From: Lachnospiraceae bacterium
GTDB taxonomy: Bacteria; Bacillota; Clostridia; Lachnospirales; Lachnospiraceae
Assembly (NCBI GenBank): GCA_017962105.1
Contig: JAGCVY010000034.1
Coordinates: 1-42,920, forward strand
Reading direction: 5' to 3'
Length of the DNA stretch: 42,920 nt
Every line of letters starts with the position of its first letter. The stretch's first letter is position 1. Positions 40,020-42,920 of the stretch are shown piece by piece. The notes under the pieces were generated by a model that had not been told where the DNA came from, made no database searches, and saw nothing but the letters and a program-made list of their open reading frames with translations. The position numbers and the translations under genes were made by a program.

Positions 40020-41123
40020 ATGAAACGTAAAGATGCCGGCCTTACTACAGTTGAAATTGTGGTTGCTGCCGTAATTCTTGTGGCGGTTGTTGTAGGATTG
40101 CTTCTTGTTGTGAAACTCAGCAAGAATTCTGACGGACCGTCAAAGGATGAGGAAGAAGCCAAAAAGATAGTGAGCGAGCTGTTGTCTCAGGTAGATACTG
40201 ACGTCCGTTCGGCGGACCTCGATGTTACCTATGATGCAGACAACTATATTCGTTTCATTGGAAGAAACAAATGTCAGTTTTTCCTGTTTGATTCGGCATC
40301 CGGAAACGTGTATCTCTTAGAGAAGGATTCATCCGAGTTTGGCAAAGACGACGACTCGATTCGTAATGCCGCTGCGGAAGCGAAGCCGACCAAGGAAGAG
40401 ATGAAGGTTACTGCAAGCAATGTAAAGACGTTTATTATTGAACTGGTTAACCCGGACACCGCGGAAGGAAAAGTAAAGACCACCGTACGTGTACAGGTTG
40501 GTACGGAGCTTGTCGGAAATGTTTCGGAGTCTAGAGAAACGCCGCTTCATAGTGATGCCATTAAGTATTTTGCAGATCGTGCCGGTCATGATGTTGAAGT
40601 TCCGAGCGTAACCCCTACGCCGATTCCGACGAACACGGCAACACCTACTCCTACACCGGAACAGCAGCCGGGAGATAATACTCCGACACCGGAGCCTACG
40701 AAACCTGCAGATACCCCGACGCCGGAAGCAACACCTACCGAAGCGGCTAAGGAATTGGTTGTTGTACATAAGGTTACCAATCCGCAGTCGAATGCTTCGG
40801 CGATAGCAATCAATACGATGATTCCGCCGATTTATCCGGAGGATGCAGCGTTTGTTGTAATTGCAAAACGCACAGCGGAAGAGACGGAGAATAAGAAGGG
40901 ATCCACAATTGGCGGTATCGGTCTTGATATCGGAACGCCTGCGGACGGTTATACCTTTGTCCTTGATCGTGATTACGCTGTAGATGAGGAGATCCGCTTC
41001 ACATATACAATCGGTGAATTTTGGAATATTCAAAAGGTTAGCGATATCAAGAAGCTGATGGTTAAAATTGATGATAATTCCGGATATACTTTAGTGGGTG
41101 TTGACATTGAATATTACAAGTAA
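40020..41123 (+). CDS. Modular pilin-like protein with Thr/Pro linker and C-terminal domain
   Basis: A 367-aa protein. The short leader MKRKDAG precedes LTTVEIVVAAVILVAVVVGLLL, with Glu at +5, a class III prepilin site. A first domain (about 35-190, Lys/Asp/Glu-rich) is joined by a Thr/Pro linker (about 196-244, many TPTP units) to a second domain (about 245-367: VVHKVTNPQSNASAIAINTM, DRDYAVDEEIRFTYTIGEFWNI). I do not recognise that domain; it looks all-beta. The linker shares [11 protein letters not shown] with the lipoprotein at 8021. ATG 40020 follows AAAAGGGG. It has its own promoter and terminator, suggesting separate regulation. Confidence 0.82.
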   Translation: MKRKDAGLTTVEIVVAAVILVAVVVGLLLVVKLSKNSDGPSKDEEEAKKIVSELLSQVDTDVRSADLDVTYDADNYIRFIGRNKCQFFLFDSASGNVYLLEKDSSEFGKDDDSIRNAAAEAKPTKEEMKVTASNVKTFIIELVNPDTAEGKVKTTVRVQVGTELVGNVSESRETPLHSDAIKYFADRAGHDVEVPSVTPTPIPTNTATPTPTPEQQPGDNTPTPEPTKPADTPTPEATPTEAAKELVVVHKVTNPQSNASAIAINTMIPPIYPEDAAFVVIAKRTAEETENKKGSTIGGIGLDIGTPADGYTFVLDRDYAVDEEIRFTYTIGEFWNIQKVSDIKKLMVKIDDNSGYTLVGVDIEYYK

Positions 41124-41165
41124 TCCCATTGAAATGTATTGTAAGGGAAGATAAGTAAATGGTTC

Positions 41166-41192
41166 ACCCCCGGCACCAGCCGGGGGTAATTT
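41166..41192 (+). terminator. Terminator after the Thr/Pro-linker pilin
   Basis: ACCCCCGGC (41166-41174) pairs perfectly with GCCGGGGGT (41179-41187) around ACCA, followed by AATTTCA. The U-tract is weak, but the stem is very stable. Confidence 0.78.
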
Positions 41193-41236
41193 CATAAGAA
41201 AAGCACTATAGATGTTATTTGCAATATATAGATTTG

Positions 41237-41265
41237 TTGCGCCAAATCGGCGTTTATGGTACTAT
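41237..41265 (+). promoter_or_regulatory. Promoter of the ligase-like gene
   Basis: TTGCGC (41237-41242), 17-bp spacer ending TGG, TACTAT (41260-41265), 31 bp upstream of the start codon. It has the same -35 and TGG as the proximal pilus promoter at 26933. Confidence 0.75.
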
Positions 41266-41295
41266 TGTCTTGTGGGATTGAGAGAGAGGAGAACA

Positions 41296-42699
41296 ATGAG
41301 GGACGTGGCAAAAAAGAAGATCGGTAACAGAATCGGCAAGGAGCAGATTGTTGACGGCCTTGCTTTCTTTGCGTTGGAATTGTTTATCCTCAGTCCGTTG
41401 ATCCAGATTGTCAGGGAGATCATATCGCCGCATGCTGTGAGCGAAATGTTCGGCTCAATTTACACGTATCCGTTTACCATTGAAATAATCAATCTTCTCA
41501 CCATAGTGATTGCAATTGTCTTATGGATGTACCGAGTAGTTATGCTGTCGGAGGCACTCAATAAGAAACAGAAGGTTAAGCTGTTTATTCCGTATATTCT
41601 TTTTGCAGTTTTGGCGCTGTGGATGTACATCAGCCAACAGGTAAACGGATTCAACTATGCAGCAAATAACGGGGATGGGTATCGGAATGAGAGTCTTATA
41701 ACATTCATCCTATATGTGTTAGGGTATTTTTTCATTGCGTCTTTGCTTAAGTCAGAACGGCTTCGGAAGTTTCTTGCAATCTCTTTCCTGGTTTCAAATC
41801 TTGCGGTTTCAGTTTTGTCTCTTGTGGACTACTATATTGTTAACCTGCGCTTTTTTGATGATGCAGAAGGTATGGCTGCAATCTTCCATCAGTTTAACCA
41901 CTTCGGCTACTATCTGATGATCGGTATTCTTTTGGCTGCAGGATGGTTTGTCCTTGAGGGAGGAAGCCTGATTCTTCGCATTCTGTGTGGGATTGTCTTC
42001 ATCGTAGATAATGTAGCGCTTATCCTGAACAGCACCTTTGGCTGTTATCTTGCCGTGATTGCCGCTTTAGTGTTCTGTGTTGTCGTTCTGGTAATTGCGA
42101 GGAGAAACCGCGGTGATGTTTTAAGAGCAATCGCACTGATTGCTGCATTTGCGGTGATTACCGTTGTAATGCACTTTGCAAATCACAGCACCTCCGGTGA
42201 TATGTCAAAGCTTGTAAATGATATCGGCAACATTACATCGGATAGTGAAGCTGCACAATATGCCGGAACCGGCCGATGGACTCTATGGACGGAGACGGTG
42301 AAATGCATCAAGGAAAAGCCGTTGTTTGGCTGGGGCGTTGAGGGAGTCAAAGACCGCTTGGACATGGCAACCCGCGGCATGAATAATCGACCGCATAACG
42401 AATATCTTCAGTGGGCTGCATTTTTCGGTATTCCTGCAGGGTTACTGTATCTTGCTGCCCTGTGCGTAATTATGTTTGGGATGTTCCCCAAACTAAAGAA
42501 AGTGGATGGCGTAAGCTTTGCGTGCTTTATCGCTGCTGCGGGATACATTGCATCTGCTTTTGTCGGGAACACTATGTATTATACTGCGCCGTTCTTCTTT
42601 ATCTTTCTTGGAATGAGCTGTAAAAACCGTGTCCATGCAGAAGAATCGATTGTTACAGTAACGAAACAGGAGAAAACGAAAAACGATATTGCCGAATAA
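41296..42699 (+). CDS. O-antigen ligase/polymerase-like (Wzy_C family) membrane protein
   Basis: A 467-aa protein with about ten or more membrane segments. The large loop and following helix contain GTGRWTLWTETVKCIKEKPLFGWGVEGV and RPHNEYLQWAAFFGIPAGLLYLAAL, the conserved Wzy_C/WaaL signature with its His-Asn pair. In a monoderm, such proteins polymerise surface polysaccharide repeat units or attach glycans to wall or pilin acceptors. ATG 41296 follows GAGAGGAG; a longer frame back to 41212 overlaps the promoter. It is followed 43 bp later by a sugar transferase gene and sits beside pilin genes, so glycan or pilin-glycan assembly is plausible. Confidence 0.88.
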   Translation: MRDVAKKKIGNRIGKEQIVDGLAFFALELFILSPLIQIVREIISPHAVSEMFGSIYTYPFTIEIINLLTIVIAIVLWMYRVVMLSEALNKKQKVKLFIPYILFAVLALWMYISQQVNGFNYAANNGDGYRNESLITFILYVLGYFFIASLLKSERLRKFLAISFLVSNLAVSVLSLVDYYIVNLRFFDDAEGMAAIFHQFNHFGYYLMIGILLAAGWFVLEGGSLILRILCGIVFIVDNVALILNSTFGCYLAVIAALVFCVVVLVIARRNRGDVLRAIALIAAFAVITVVMHFANHSTSGDMSKLVNDIGNITSDSEAAQYAGTGRWTLWTETVKCIKEKPLFGWGVEGVKDRLDMATRGMNNRPHNEYLQWAAFFGIPAGLLYLAALCVIMFGMFPKLKKVDGVSFACFIAAAGYIASAFVGNTMYYTAPFFFIFLGMSCKNRVHAEESIVTVTKQEKTKNDIAE

Positions 42700-42742
42700 T
42701 TCGGAAACAGCAGGGAAAACATGAAGAAAGGAACCGGATTGC

Positions 42743-42920
42743 ATGATTAAGAAGAATCAATCACAACTGAATCAGATCAGTGCCGTCGTGGACTTCCTTC
42801 TGGTATTTCTCGCGTATATTGTTTCGGCATGGTTCCGTCTCCGTGTTTTGAACGGATCCTGGGCGAACCAGGGCCTGAGCCGGCCGATGATCATTGCGTC
42901 GCTTTTCTATGCGGCTGCAC
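42743..42920 (+). CDS. Undecaprenyl-phosphate sugar phosphotransferase, N-terminal fragment (cut by window end)
   Basis: The first 59 residues are visible: MIKKNQSQLNQISAVVDFLL, then a membrane segment and a short loop (RLRVLNGSWANQGLSRP) leading into a second segment. This opening is typical of the WcaJ-like group of sugar transferases with an N-terminal multi-span region. The catalytic domain lies beyond the window, so the assignment rests on the N-terminus and on position beside the ligase-like gene. The ribosome binding site GAAAGGA lies about 11 nt upstream of ATG 42743. Confidence 0.75.
   Translation, partial: MIKKNQSQLNQISAVVDFLLVFLAYIVSAWFRLRVLNGSWANQGLSRPMIIASLFYAAA

Noticed and set aside
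1-42920. Prophage, insertion sequence or integrative element
   Set aside because: I found no transposase, integrase, att-like duplication at either tRNA, or phage gene; gene order in the first half is the conserved chromosomal one.

Overview
The window looks like one contiguous chromosomal piece of a Gram-positive Clostridia member, most likely Lachnospiraceae (gut or rumen type). I infer this from gene content and order: the origin-proximal block khpB-mnmE-mnmG-rsmG-parA-parB, the holB-ricT-trmN6-rsmI block, an ECF sigma factor of the type common in that family, and a secretin-less type IV pilus locus with a fused pilMN gene. No species assignment is possible without a search. I saw no transposase, integrase, phage gene or CRISPR array.

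Layout. (1) 1-7466: origin-proximal housekeeping genes, with three perfect 16-bp parS sites around rsmG and inside parB. (2) 7794-7867: tRNA-Arg(CCT) with its terminator. (3) 8021-12050: a lipoprotein and a DUF2130 protein read from back-to-back promoters, then a membrane protein and an SDR oxidoreductase whose stop codons abut. (4) 12216-14394: an ECF sigma factor followed by a membrane-anchored serpin whose N-terminus resembles an anti-sigma factor. (5) 14519-17888: a small hypothetical protein, a DUF2809 membrane protein, a CDF metal exporter, tRNA-Lys(CTT) and trmB. (6) 18076-22596: guanylate-kinase-like protein, holB, ricT, trmN6 and rsmI. (7) 22713-26355: a polyprenyl-phosphate sugar transferase and two family 2 glycosyltransferases, with a striking hairpin repeat array between the first two. 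(8) 27033-41123: a complete monoderm type IV pilus locus: pilB, pilT, pilC, two major-type pilins, pilD, fused pilMN, pilO, four minor pilins, and a separately promoted pilin with a long Thr/Pro linker. (9) 41296-42920: an O-antigen-ligase-like polymerase/ligase and the start of a second sugar transferase.

How it fits together. The first third handles RNA modification, translation fidelity and chromosome partition. The last half builds the cell surface: glycan synthesis and ligation genes flank the pilus machine. The most interesting candidates are the sigma factor/anti-sigma-like serpin pair, which may be a protease-sensing transmembrane switch; a 9-bp word (CGGAAAATG) repeated 17 times across the window beside a pilus locus; and the 73-nt-period hairpin array at 24181-24362, which can fold in two mutually exclusive ways.
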